From NCBI GenBank assembly GCA_018350325.1, contig JAEVLN010000013.1:1488001-1552000 (forward strand): DNA of 64,000 nt, read 5' to 3'. The notes under the pieces were generated by a model. The model was given only the letters and a program-made list of their open reading frames with translations, was not told the DNA's origin and searched no databases. The DNA comes from Globodera rostochiensis (taxonomy: Eukaryota > Nematoda > Chromadorea > Rhabditida > Heteroderidae). Numbering within the stretch: position 1 is the first letter of the stretch; each line of letters starts with the position of its first letter. Shown here one piece after another: positions 21,091 through 33,300 of the stretch. A program made the translations under genes and the position numbers.

Positions 21091-21166
21091 GCCCGGTAGC
21101 TCAGTTGGAAGAGCTGCTCACGGATTGGGTGGAGAACGTGGGTTCGAGTCCCACCCGGGGTTACCA
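21091..21166 (+). tRNA. tRNA-like sequence (copy 2)
   Basis: Same as the tRNA-like sequence at 16476 but with one C missing in the acceptor stem (GCCCGG) and an ordinary D-arm GGAAGAGC. T-arm intact. It starts a row of three copies spaced about 92 bp apart. Confidence 0.5.
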
Positions 21167-21182
21167 TTTTGCCTAATCGGAC

Positions 21183-21259
21183 GCCCCGGTAGCTCAGTTG
21201 GAAGAGCTGCCCACGGATTGGGTGGAGAACGTGGGTTCGAGTCCCACCCGGGGTTACCA
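21183..21259 (+). tRNA. tRNA-like sequence (copy 3)
   Basis: Full acceptor (GCCCCGG/CCGGGGT), D-arm and T-arm with GGTTCGAGTCC B-box. The anticodon arm has the same 5-base loop. Separated from the neighbouring copies by TTTTGCCTAATNGGAC spacers. Confidence 0.5.
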
Positions 21260-21275
21260 TTTTGCCTAATGGGAC

Positions 21276-21352
21276 GCCCCGGTAGCTCAGTTGGAAGAGC
21301 TGCCCACGGATTGGGTGGAGAACGTGGGTTCGAGTCCCACCCGGGGTTACCA
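21276..21352 (+). tRNA. tRNA-like sequence (copy 4)
   Basis: Same as copy 3. The 3' flank GTTTGCCTATTCTTTACT equals that of the copy at 16476, so the row probably arose by local tandem duplication of one repeat. Confidence 0.5.
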
Positions 21353-21497
21353 GTTTGCCTATTCTTTACTTCAACCTCGCAACGCTCAAGCCGACCCCCC
21401 TCCCCCCTTGTGCATCTATACTTTGAAAAATGCCAAAAAAAAAGATTTCTTTCAGACAAGCTTCTTTGTTTGATTGAGTGGAAAAGCTGAAAGAGAC

Positions 21498-21658
21498 CAG
21501 CGAGGCCAACTCATCTGCGAGAAAATATGGCATTTTTATGGCAATTTTTCTTAAGGAATTTTCAAAAAAAAAACATTTTGAGGGGAAGTGAAAGTTCTAA
21601 AATATGGCAAATTTCCATATGGCATTTGCCATAAAAATAGGGCAAATTGGCCTCCCTG
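21498..21658. mobile_element. 161-bp MITE of TATGGCA words, TSD AAAGAGAC
   Basis: AAAGAGAC is duplicated exactly at 21490-21497 and 21659-21666. The ends CAGCGAGGCCAACT and AATTGGCCTCCCTG are inverted, and the interior is ATATGGCATTTTTATGGCAA. It is a short member of the family at 15967-16321. Confidence 0.8.
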
Positions 21659-22797
21659 AAAGAGACGTGAAAAGTAGAGCCCGGCCGAGATCGAAATCTC
21701 GACCGAGATTTTCCGAGAGTCTAGGTCTCGAATAGTCCGAACTTTTGTCGAAAACTCCGAGACCTAGATTCTAGGAATTTCGAGATTTTTTATCTCGAAA
21801 ATCTAGGTCTCGGCCATCCCCAAATCTCGATCTCGGTCTCGGCGATTTTCGAGATTTTGAAAAGGATTGTTTTTCGAAGCGAAATACGGAAAAATGTGGT
21901 AATATATTTGAATTTTTTCAACATTGCGTGACAAAACAAAAAAAAAAATTACCCGGATACCGGTACCGGATAGTAATTTACAGCCGGATATCCAACCCGG
22001 ATACCGGATAATTTTAAATTTTTGAAAATAATAATTAAAATTTTATAAAAAATCAAATTTCACGCAATTTTTTGCAAAATCTTAAACTATTTTTTTTGAA
22101 AATTTAGATTTTTGGTAAACTTTTTAGAATTTTTATATTTTTGTTATAAAAATTGTATAAAAATCGATATTTGCCGATCGAGTTTTTATTGAGAATTCTG
22201 CTTTATTTGTGGTCTCGAAATTAGCGCAATATATAATTTTTAAAGAAAATTTGAGCAATTTTTGTTGAGAAAGCCAATTGTTTTGTAAATTGATTAGGGG
22301 TGCTTAACCTGCCCGGATCCAGCCCCCGGACACCGGATATCCCGGATCCTTGACACCCGGATACCGGTCCCGGTTCAGGTTCCGGATACCCGTTCTTGTC
22401 CAACCCTACTAAAAACCCCCCAAAATAGGGAATAAAAAGCCTAAAAAGTGGCAAAATAGGGATTAAAAAATGTACTAAAACTGACTAAATCCAGTCAATT
22501 TTGCGTGAAAACCATTATAATTTACATTCTTTATTAATTTTCTTCTTGTAATTGTTTTTAAAACTATAAAAAATATCAAATAAAAAATTTTAGGGAAAAT
22601 GTCGATCTTTGGGGGTAGATTTTTGGTCCCAGAAAAAGTCTTTTTTTAGGGTTGCATTTTTGGGAAAGAAAAATTTTGATTTTAGGGGTAGATTTTCTCC
22701 TTTTTTTTTGCATTTTTCTTAAGAAATTTTTTGGAAAAATGCCTAAAATATTGAATTTTTTTCTTAAAATTTTGGGCAAAAGTGCCAAAATAGGGAC

Positions 22798-23835
22798 CAG
22801 TGTTTTGCTGTTCCAACAATTTTGAACCTGTTCCTGTTCTGTTCTGAAATCTTAGAACAGCCTATCTGTTCTGTTCCTGTTCTGTTCCGACCTCGAGAAC
22901 AGAACAGGAACAGGAACAGAACAGGAACAGAACAGAGTAAACTGTTCTTAGACTGTTCCAAATTAAAAATTTTCCGAGTGAAATTCAGTCTGAAATTTTA
23001 ATCGATGATTCATCGGTCAAAGTGTTCGTCACTTCCTAGTGATGCTCGAGACCTAACTTTAACAAGAGTTGCCCCCGAGACTCGAGACTAATTTTTTGAG
23101 AATTCTGCTTTACATCAGGAGGGGGGGGGGGGGGGGGGGGGGTCGGCGGTGCCGATAGACGCCGCCAAGAAAATTTTGAATTTTTGACTTAATTTGTTAA
23201 GGGATTTGCAAACTTTTTTGAAGATTTTGATGGAATTGTTAAAAAAATGGTCTTGATTTTAAAAACAAAAGGGTACCCCTATGATTTTTTTCTTAAGTTT
23301 AATGAAACAAATAAAAAATTCTTATGTCTTCAAAAAATATTAAATCTAAAATATTTTTAATTCCATCAAAGTTCGTAAAGAGAAAAAAAAATCATTTACA
23401 AAGTAGGGGGTTCGAAGTTCGAACCCACAGCCCCAGGCATCACATACACTCACCATTACACCACACCAGGGAGTAAAATATAAAGAATAAAAAAGAATTT
23501 CACTAGGAAAAGTCGAACCTTAGACAAAATTGAATCAAGGAACACACTTTAACCACTGAGCCCACGTGAGATCATAATGAGTCGTTGGAAAATTTCAAAT
23601 ATATTACTCAATCAAGTTCAATTCTTCAATTTTTACCCTGTTCTAGCTTGGCCTGTTCTGTTCCTGTTCTGTTCCTGTTCCAAGGATTTTGAATCTGTTC
23701 CTGTTCCTGTGCTGTTCTGAAATCTTAGAACAGAACAGAACAGGAACAGGAACAGAACAGGAACAGAACAGGAACAGGAACAGAACAGGAACAGAACAGG
23801 AACAGAACAGGCCAAGCTGGAACAGCAAAACACTG
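22798..23835. mobile_element. 1038-bp hAT-like element of CTGTTCCTGTTC words, TSD ATAGGGAC
   Basis: ATAGGGAC is repeated exactly (22790-22797, 23836-23843) around inverted ends CAGTGTTTTGCTGTTCCA and its complement. Both ends consist of GTTCTGTTCCTGTTCTG words. The centre carries the poly-G/TCGGCGGTGCC box (23115-23165) and a tRNA-like promoter segment (about 23405-23475), so further repeats have inserted into it. Confidence 0.8.
23405..23475 (-). ncRNA. tRNA-derived SINE-like segment
   Basis: On the minus strand TGGTGTAATGGTGAGTG is a good pol III A box and GTGGGTTCGAACTTC a plausible B box about 30 bases later. A very similar arrangement exists at 58022-58095. The rest of the cloverleaf does not fold convincingly, so a SINE head or tRNA pseudogene is more likely than a tRNA. 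Confidence 0.4.
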
Positions 23836-24269
23836 ATAGGGACTAAAAACGCAAAAACGGCGAAATAGGGATTTTTAGGGACTAAAAGTCGCTCTAATTC
23901 AAAAATTTTTCGAAATGAATGCTATTTCCGGGCTTCTTTCGTCATACCCTATTGCAACAAAAAAAAAAGGTTAAACCCTAAAAATCCGGGCTCTACTCAT
24001 CAGTATGGTTTAATTTATTGCAGAAAAAGTCCCAAAAATCGTTTTTTCTCTTTTGGCCCCATAGTTTAGAATTTCGGAAATTTAAAAATAAAAATCAGTG
24101 TTTAGCCTTCCTAAATGTTGGTTGGCTTCAGAGAATTCTCAAACAAAACAAAAAATTTTGCATTTTTGAAACTTCTTCAAACAAAATGAGTTGAGTAAAT
24201 CAGAGTTTTTTTTTCAACAATAAATAAATGTTTGTGAACAGAGTGGTGGAGTGATCGCAAATGAGTGAC

Positions 24270-24410
24270 GGGTGGGAATTGGTTGATGATCACTGTCTGC
24301 CACACCCCCGGGAATCATTGGTTGATGATCACTGTCTGCCACACCCCCGGGAATCATTGGTTGATGATCACTGTCTGCCACACCCCCGGGAATCATTGGT
24401 TGATGATCAC
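24270..24410. repeat. 39-bp tandem repeat, four units
   Basis: Units of TTGGTTGATGATCACTGTCT plus GCCACACCCCCGGGAATCA, almost identical. They lie just beyond, and overlap the first bases of, the stop of secreted-protein gene B on the minus strand, so they probably form its 3' untranslated region. Confidence 0.75.
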
Positions 24411-25282
24411 TGTCCCCACCACCAATTGCTGTTACTGTTAGTGGATGACTGTGGTGAGTCTTGGTGGTTGTTGTTGTTGTTGTTGTTGTTGTTGTAGTAC
24501 GAATACGGTGACGATGCTTGTGGTGATGCCGGTCGATGCGGAGGGGTTGCCGAAGGTGCATCGAACAAATACGAAAAGTTGTTCGGCGGATGAGCTGATT
24601 GATATGACCATGGCTCTGTTGGTGATGCCGGTCGATGCGGAGGGGTTGCCGAAGGTGCGTGGAACAAATACGAAAAGTTGTTCGGCGGTGGTGGAGCAGC
24701 TGATCAGATTTGATTGGGGGCAATTAGGAAAAGAATTTAGAGAAAATGTTTGAACAATTGGCACTTGACTAAACGATTAAAATGCCAACAATCAATGAAT
24801 AATATTTATTTGATCAGACAGGCACACACACAAAATTAGGAGAATCATATTCAAATTAAACCCTCCAAATTATGGATCACGCTTCGATTTGATCGGAAAT
24901 CAATGATTGGATTTTAGGAAAAAATTTATTCAAACAAAAAAAAAGAAAGCATTTTTTGGCAAATTTAAAAATTAGGTTGAATTATTTGCTCAATTATAAA
25001 CGATTAAATGCCCAAACATTGTGCCCACGCCGGCGGTAAGGAAAATATAAAAAATTATTTACCTCCATTCAATGGCATCGACGATGGGCCTGGCTCATAA
25101 GCATCGCTTGAAAAATTAAAAGATCCAAACGACTGCAATCGTTTTGGGGTCGAAGTAGAATTATCTCCGTTTTTTTCTTCTTTTTTTGATCTCTTTTTCT
25201 CTTTCTTTCCCCCAAGGGGCCACTTGCCGTTACAAACGGCAAATAGTGCCAAAATGGTCACCACAACAGCAAAGGATCGCAT
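24407..25282 (-). CDS. Secreted basic protein B with Pro/His repeat (effector-like)
   Basis: Two exons, 25282-25063 and 24699-24407, join in phase 1 (GGAG|GTAAAT; TCTGATCAG|CT). The product has about 170 residues. The signal peptide MRSFAVVVTILALFAVCNG is followed by KKEKKRSKKEEK, a strong nuclear-localisation-like patch. Exon 2 encodes two copies of a segment built from NNFSYLF and APSATPPHRPASP, a run of nine Asn, and ends SNWWWGQ. The DNA for TILALFAVCN (GACCATTTTGGCACTATTTG and following bases) is almost identical to that of gene 1 at 50300, so the two share an ancestral signal exon although the mature parts do not align. Role inferred as an effector; family not recognised. Confidence 0.65.
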
Positions 25283-25299
25283 TTTGTTTGCCGATTTGC

Positions 25300-26000
25300 A
25301 GGTTTAAAATTTGTGAAAATTTTGAGTTGAAATTGACAAAATTGAAGTTTAAAAAAAGCGTTATGGATTTATACTGAAAAAAAGAAATGCACATTATATT
25401 TTATTTGACAAATATTTCCATTTATATTGTCAAAATTTTCACAGAAATTTTGAACAATTTTTTTTTGAGCGGCACCTATTGCGCCGCCGGGGTTATTCGC
25501 TAACATTATGAGAGTTTGATCAGGGATAGGCGCAAATCTCTTTTGCAAAACGGAACGGAAAAAACGCCCAAAAAACAACAGATTTTCTTCAACCCCAACC
25601 CACGACCCCGACAATTTGGTCGTCCCCGACCCCCGACATTTTGAGGGATGGGGGCGCGAACATGAAAAATGCAAACAATTTCTGAGTTTTGAAAACAAAT
25701 TGCAATATTAAAATCTCGAAAAAGCTCGTTAAATTTTTCGAGATTCGAGATTTATCGATTTTTTGACTGAATTTCGTTTGAATTGAAATTTTTATCACAA
25801 AAATGGATTTTCTTGGGGGTCGGGGCTTAACCTACTAATAAGCCTAAAGAAAAGAACAATAAAGTTTAAATGATGCTTTTACTGCATTGTCCGCCGCTTT
25901 TATACGACTTTCAATCGATGGCTTAGAATGTGATTTTAATGATGGATAAACCTTAGAAAATAGCATTATAAACGAAGAGAGTGAAGGCGATGCGAGGCAA
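25300..26000. other. Upstream region of gene B, no other gene seen
   Basis: A/T-rich with a reversed GGCGCC box (25470-25492), a CCCGACCCCCGACATTT tract of the GTCGGGG family (25595-25640) and CTCGAAAAAGCTCG words. No exon with splice support. Confidence 0.4.
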
Positions 26001-26004
26001 TTGT

Positions 26005-26125
26005 TGGTTGGCATTTGCGTAAAGCCCAAATTTATGGCATTTGCGTCAAGCCCAAATTTATGGCATTTGCGTAAAGCCCAAATTTGTGGCATTTGCGTGA
26101 AGCCCAAATTTGGCATTGGCATGAT
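26005..26125. promoter_or_regulatory. Tandem TGGCATTTGCG array (DOG-box-like)
   Basis: Four units of about 27 bp, TGGCATTTGCGTAAAGCCCA plus AATTTA, each carrying TGGCAT (ATGCCA on the other strand), plus a further TTGGCATTGGCATG end. It lies about 0.75 kb upstream of secreted-protein gene B. The motif is the DOG box reported for dorsal-gland effector promoters in Globodera. Whether this array regulates gene B is inference. Confidence 0.45.
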
Positions 26126-26199
26126 TTTGGCCCTTCTCATCGATTATTTTATTATATTTCCATTATACATCTTACGTCGACAAAATTATATTGTATGAC

Positions 26200-27390
26200 A
26201 AAAATGCTGTCGTAGTAAGTAGTGGCATTGGCTCACTCTGGACTCCCCTCCCGGTTCCCCTTTTGTACGCGGACCGGGATAATGTAGCCTTTATCTGGGA
26301 GATAGATAGGGGCAACAATGGGACGTACAGCTTCCCTGATCGAGCGGGGATGTAAGGTTCACATCTCGGCCAATATGCGTAGAATGAAAAGGGTCGGGAA
26401 CGGAGGTGAGAGTTGAGAGGAGGGAGGAACCGCTCCTTGGGATAAAAGAGATGGGCGACAATGATTGGTGGGGACCCCAGGGCAAAGAATCAGTGTGATC
26501 AGATTATATGTGTCGGTAGCATTGGGATCTTTATGCCACACCTTCACAATTAATTTGGCATTTGCATGCGGCGCCTGAAAAGCGAATGCTTTCACTAGGC
26601 AAATGTGCCGTCCTTTTATTTGGCCACAAAACAATGCGCGCGCCTTTGGCACGGCACAAAAAGTCAGACGTGAAAAGGGCATTTATTTATTGCCAACTTG
26701 CCCTAAATCATATGCCTTTGAAAAATGCCAAAAAAAGATTTCTTTTAGACAAGCTTCTTTGTTTGATTGAGTGGAAAAGCTGAAAGAGACCAGGGAGGCC
26801 AACTCATCTGCGAGAAAATATGGCTCGTCGTCGGGAATTTTTTTATAATTTTAAACGTTTTTTTAAGAAAATTGCGGAGAAATATCGAAAACTTCCGATT
26901 TAGGAATTTTGCAATTGGGGAATTTTTGCTTCACTTCTGTGGGGAGTGGGTCGGCGGTGCCGACAGACGCCGATGCCAAGTCGTAAGCTTTTTGTTAAAA
27001 TTCCAAAAATTTCAACATTCACGCCAAATTCGCATTTTCCAAGTACATTCTTGGAAATAAGTACGGTATAAATTGGAAAAATAGGCATTTATTTTTAAAA
27101 CGTTGGCGAGTTTGAGAAGATTCTTACGCATAAATTGACTAAATTTGGTCACTTTTTAGCTCATTTTTGGATTTTAGCACATATAAATCCGATCCCCAGT
27201 AATAAATATAAATCAAATTAACAAATGTCATAATTAATAAAAATAATAATAGAACCACATAAAATAGTATGTACTATAAAACAAACAAAAAGGTACACCA
27301 AAATGAATCAAACGGTTCCTTTACACCACAAACATTTTTCTTTAAAAACAGGATTAATTTTTTTTTCATCGTCACATCCGGCAAACGGTT
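26200..27390. other. Intergenic region between gene B and coatomer gamma
   Basis: It contains another copy of the GGCACGGCACAAAAAGTCAG repeat (26585-26740), a truncated CAGGGAGGCCAACTC element (26791) and the GGTCGGCGGTGCCGACAG box (26950). A GC-moderate stretch at 26240-26540 has no acceptable exon structure. Confidence 0.4.
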
Positions 27391-27392
27391 GC

Positions 27393-30300
27393 TTAACTCA
27401 CAATGTTGCCGATCATTTGACTGATTGTTTCGTCCGTTGATCTTAACATTTGAAAATTGCAATACCAACAAAAAACATAGTATGACAATTGCAAGTAGAG
27501 ACCGGACTTGAGCTTCGAGCGAGACTCGAGACGAAATTCTCGAAAAAATCTCGGAGCTCGAAAAATATCGAAAACTCAGTTTTATTCGAGACGAGATATC
27601 TCGTCGAGATTTTTCGAGATCTCGTCTCGACCGGTCTCTAAATTGCAAGCAACAATATTCCACCTGACAATCATGTTCATGGACACTGTCTGATCCGCCT
27701 GGTCCAAAACCACTCGGACACGGCACAGCACATCGATGCCGCCTCGGAAAATGCCCGACAGCAACAGCTGATGGGACGATTTGCCTTCCGGCACTCTGTC
27801 CGAATGTTCGCAGGGGTAAAGTGCGGTGCATTTGAGCAGCTTGGACACAGCGTCTGAAAAGGAATTATTATATTTAGTATATGTGTATCCTAAAAATTTT
27901 GTGAAAATTCATTTATCAATATTGAAAAACATTTTCTGAACAAAAAAAAATCGGAAACGGCGGATGTCGGCGTATTTTTTAGAATTATACGAATTTTCCT
28001 AAATTCTATTTTTTTATTGTTTACATATTTTTGCAAAATTTACTATTATTTTACTAAAATAATTTTGTGAAGATATTCAAATTTATAGAGATAGCTAGCT
28101 AGCTAACCTACCTCGTCTTATTTGAATATTTTCAAATTTTACTATAAAAAATTCGAATAAACCCTTAAATTCAAATAACACGCCGACATACCCGTGTTTA
28201 CTCTTTTAATTACCGCCTCTCTAATAATCACCCACTCTCGAGCGGGGGTTGATGAAAAATAATTGCCCCGGGGTAATTACACTTTATTATAGGAATGTAA
28301 TTATTTTAATTGTTTACACACCTTCCAACGTGTGCACATTGGAGAGCGCGTACGACTCCTCCGTCTCGTGGCCGCCGCCAGCTTCCGCCAACGCCTCCCA
28401 CGCGGTCGTAAATGAGCCCTTTGGCGCTGATGCCAAAAGGAAGTCCGCAAGGCCAACTTCGACGGATTCCAACTGCACAAAAATAAATAATAATTTGGAT
28501 TTGTTTTTTATTAAAAAATAATTGAATTTTGTTGTAAAATTTAATTGTTAAAATTTATGCCAAAACCAACCGCGTACACATCGTCGTACAAATCATTGCC
28601 TTCCGGTTCTCCGGTTATTGGGTCTACGTCACGAACCTAATGGAACACATTTAATATTGATCAATTCTATTTATATTAATTAGTAGATTGATTAAAAAAT
28701 AAATAATAATTATAATTAATAAAATCATTTTTGTTTTTAACTATATTTTAAACGCACTTTGAACTGCAATTTGGCGCCAAACGTGCCCGCAATGCGTCCG
28801 TCCTCCGGCATTTTTAACAGCACATAGGTGGTGCCCGGCTGGCCGTACGGCAACTGTGCCAACGGTTGTACGCTTTGCACATGCCACGGTGCCTTGAACG
28901 CGGTTAATTTGTTTTAACCAATTCTACAACGCACAAAAAAATTCTCACATCTTCATCCTCATCTTGCAACTCAATTTCCACAAAAACATCCATCAACATC
29001 TGATCATTCAATGTGTTACGACAGTCAAACTGAAACAAAATATTAAAATTAGTACACCAAATTAAAATAATTTTAAAAAAATTATTTGAATCATTTATAT
29101 TTACCAAGAAAAAAAATTTGTTAACAGCATAAATTTTTCTCCGCAAAATTAATTAATCAATAAAAAAATATATTTTTTAATGTTATTTGCAGCGCATTGT
29201 CATCAAGCAGTACTTGCAGAAGCACATAGTCCTCGTTGAAAATGTGCTTCACACACGACACGTTGTACTCCGTTATGGTTTCAGTAAGTTCCACCGTGGT
29301 GCACGATTTGAACAGCGGACCGCAGGCGGCAAATGCCGGAATGGATGCCAATTGTTCTGTTTTTTTTTGTTTTTGTTGTGAAAATCCATTCATTACAAGA
29401 CAAAAAAAAAATTCTCGTTTTTTCTCAAAATTCAAGAAAAAAAACAAAAAAAAATATAATATATATTCTCACGTGCAAATGCGTCCTGACGCGAAGAGGT
29501 GGTCTTTTTCTTCACGTCCTGCTGCTTTTTGTTGGCCACCGCCGACGCATCGTCCAGCATCGTCGCTTTCTTCTTGCCCTGCTGAAAATATAAACAAAAA
29601 ATTTTGAAAACCAAAAAGTTTTCATGGAAATTCGGGGGGGGGCAGCGGAATCTCAACTCATCTGCGACAAAATATGGCAACAGGCTCCAAAAATATGGTG
29701 GCATTTTTATGGCATCGAGGGTTCAAAAATATGGCATTTTTAGGCAAAATTATGGCAAGTGTGGAAATATGGCAAATTTCTAAAATTATGGCATTTGCCA
29801 TCAAAAAAGAAGGCAAATTGAGATCCCTGGGGGAGGGGAGGGGGGGGGGGGGGGCCTGCCTCAACAGCTGTCAACGGCTCACTGGACAGCGGCACTTGCT
29901 TCAGATCAAACGGTTGCTCAAATTGGCCAGCATGCGTGTACTGCTCCAACGCGCGCTCCAATCCGACGGCGGACACCTGTGACAAAAAATGCAAAAATAA
30001 AAATTCGAAAATAAATATAATTCAAAATTAAAAACAATCTTAAAAAGATTTTGCTTGAAGTGTACACTGTACATCTATCTTTTCCTATCCAAAACAAACA
30101 CTTTCTTTTTCAAAACGTATCGAAACAAATCCTCGATCAAAAATCTTGATCAAAATTTTGAATAAGTACGAAACCCGTGAAGCACGATCGATGAAAACAA
30201 ATTACCATCGAAATTTGCGCTTTTAAAAAATTAAAAAAATATATTGACGACTCGCCGTTGATCCAATCAACAACCCCACCTTCAGCGTGCCCAGGATGTA

Positions 30301-33300
30301 CAAAAGGATGAGCTGCTGGTTCTCGGTGCGCAACACAACCAGGTAGAAGGTGGCACGGTCGCGCACTTCATCGTCAGTGTCCAGCAGACAGCGCTTCAAC
30401 AGAATCAAGACGGACGGGCGTAGCTGTACGCATTCGGCACCGAACTTAGCCAACGCTGTGACGGCGGCGGCGCGAACCTTCAAAAAAAAACAAATTTTTT
30501 TTTTGGTTTTTAAAGCGTATTTGGCAAAGTGACAAAAGCCCAACAATTTGATCTGGGAACCGGGCCAATCAATTTTGACCGGGCCATAGAGAGCAAAATG
30601 TCTATCAATACAAAAAAAACATTTTTTTAATGGTCTCAGAAATTTGTTGTTATTTTCGCTTCTCAAAACGGCTATCATCACCAAGACTTTTGTGTAATTT
30701 GCAGTCTCAGCGGCCTTTTGTTTTCATCATTGACCAACCAACAATGCATTTATTTTTTTGTACTTAATTCAAAACTAGGGTTGGCATTGGCACATCCTGA
30801 TGTTCGGGGAGGGAAAAGTCGGGGATCGGAGTTTGTCGGGGTTAAAAGGTCGGGGAAGAACAAATTGTCGGAGTTGGGGATTGTCGGGGACGGTACTGTC
30901 GGATACCGGGGTCGGGGATCAATCCAAAATCGTCGGGGTTTTCGGGGGTCGGGGATTGATCCAAAATCGTCGGGGTAATTCGGGGTCGGGGATTAATCCA
31001 AAATCGTCGGGGTTTTCGGGGTCGGGGATTGACCCAAAATCGTCGGGGTAATTCGGGGTCGGCGTGCCATCCATGAACCAAAGCGTGCCAGATCAACCGA
31101 CCGGGCGTACCTGTGTGCTTTCAAGAATGACACGGTTGTAGATGAAGCGAATGTAACGGGATGGGTTCGCGGTTGTTGGGCCTTCCCGGCCGAGCAGATG
31201 CAGCACACGGGTGGCCAACGCGGCGTGCTCACAGTCCTCAATGAATTCGCAACTGAAAATTTGTTTTTTCCGCCAGTTTAAGAAAGGGCAAGCAATTTTG
31301 AGTTTGCTAATTTTTCTTCAAAAAAAAAAGAATTCAAAAAATTTTTGTACAAATGCAAACTTACAGATGGGACAGGCCCAAATCTTTGGCACTCGGGTTG
31401 TCCTCCACAATGCTGATGATTGTGTCCACAATGGCCTTCTTGTAGTCAAAGCCGCCCTCGTCGCGCAACATGGATGCCAAAAAGTTCATCAGTGTGGCAT
31501 GCTTGCGGGGGTAGCGATGGCACAGCGAACGAATCGCCTCAATAACGACAATCTGCGGGATTGGAATTTGGAAAACAATTAAATTGAAAATCAAATATAT
31601 ATAAATATTTTTATTACAAAAAATATCCGAGTGCACACGACATGCAAATGTTCGACCCGGACGGAATAAAGCCCGGCCGGACAAAAATTTTTAAAAAATC
31701 TGCCCGCCCGACACTTTTTAGGTTACCCGTAACCAGGGACGTAGCTAGAAAAAAATTTCGGAGGGGGGAATTGATCCATCTGAGCGCGGCGCTCAGATGG
31801 CATTCCCATTTGAGCGCCAGGAGCGGCCCGGTGGTGCCGATAGGCGCCGCCGGGAAAATTTTTTGATTTTTGATGGCAATTTGTTAAGAAAATTGATCAA
31901 AAAGCTGTAAAAGTGTAAAACAATAGGGTCCCCCCTCTTGTTTTTTTTTTTTCTGAAATTTCATTTCGGGGGGGGGGGAATTCCCCCCCCCTGCCCCCCC
32001 CCCCTGGCTACGTCCCTGCCCGTAACAAAGCCCGCCCTGGTCCAAGTCGGTTTCCAAACCCAACCATGGAATTTACCAAAAAAAAAAAAAAAAAATTTTT
32101 TTGCAGAAGAAAAAAAGGATGAAAAATTTTCCACCCATCCTTCCCTCTCCCCTCCCCCCAAGTAAAGAATTGAGAACCAATCGAGAATCTCGGTAGAACC
32201 AAAACATGACGAACCAAGCGACGACAAAAAAAAAAAGTGCCAGAAAGAGATCACCAACAAAAATCTCGAGTTCAATCCGGGGGTTTATTTACCACCACCA
32301 AGCCGACCACCTTGAACTCGTCGCTGATCTCGCTGACGAAGGTGCCGATCTGCTTCATCAGCCGTTCCACACTGGCCTCGGCCCCCGTCTTCAGCAGTGT
32401 CGTGATGGCCAGGGTCGCAATAGAACCTGCAATTTTTCCGAGTTTTTTTCTTCTAAATTTATTTTGTATGTACGGTTTCCATCCGTGATCAACTGTTCAA
32501 GGTCCACATTGCACGAAATCACCGCCTGCGGGTAATCGATGGAAATTTTGTTAAGCGTTCGGACAGCCGCAAAACGCAGCGCCGGTTTTGGCGATGAGAG
32601 AAAGAGTTGAAGGACGCTGACAGCGGACGCCAATTCGCCACTGAAATAGCAAAAATATTAAATAAAAAATTGAATTTAAAAAAATCGTGCCTAAAAAACG
32701 GCTTAACCCCGCCGTGCAAATGCCCGAAAAAGAAGCATAAAATTCCCTCACATTATGGCCGCAAAAGTCCGGCCCGCAAATGTCGGGCCGAAAAAGTCGG
32801 CCCGTAGATGAACTGATTTTCAGCAGACCGTGTAAATGTCTGGACCGCAAATGTGGGCTAACCCCCCTGGCTACGCCCTTGCTCCCACCCCCTTTTCCCC
32901 AAGCCGTCCATCTTCAACCCCCTCCTACCTGCTGATGCGTGGCAGGCGAACAATGGCGGAGGCGGCCTCGTAGACGACCATCTCGTGCTTGTTGCGCAGA
33001 CAGCTCTCGATGAAGGCAAACGCTGTGCGCGCCTCGGCCGTGCCGCCGCCCTCCTCCTCCTCAGCAGCGACGAGTTTGGCCGCCACACGGATCAGTTGGC
33101 ACAGTGCCAACGGCGAGCGCAAACCGGACTTACTGGATAGTCAAAATTTATGAAGGAATTAGAACGAAAAATGTCGTTAATTTTAATTTAAAAAGAATTT
33201 TTACACAAAAAATCGTTAAAACTGAATGAAAAAATCGGTCACTTTATCACAGAACATGTCAAAAATGGACAAAAACCTGAACTTTTGGACCATCTTCAGT

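Larger units (their letters stand above)
21670..23996. repeat. Nested low-complexity element cluster
   Basis: The outer edges TAGAGCCCGG (21675) and CCGGGCTCTA (about 23985) are inverted. Inside come CTCGAAAATCTAGGTCTCG words, CCGGATACCGG words (21950-22010, 22310-22390), 'AATAGGGACTAAAA' words and the 1-kb MITE at 22798. No splice-supported exon. No exact target duplication found for the outermost pair. Confidence 0.5.

Noticed and set aside
21118..21490. Repeat peptide ORFs on both strands around 21.1-21.5 kb
   Set aside because: They are translations of three tRNA-like sequences and of their complement.
27274..27831. Alternative 185-residue ending of the coatomer gene
   Set aside because: Different frame from the conserved appendage sequence and reads through a MITE; the 49-bp last exon fits the family better.
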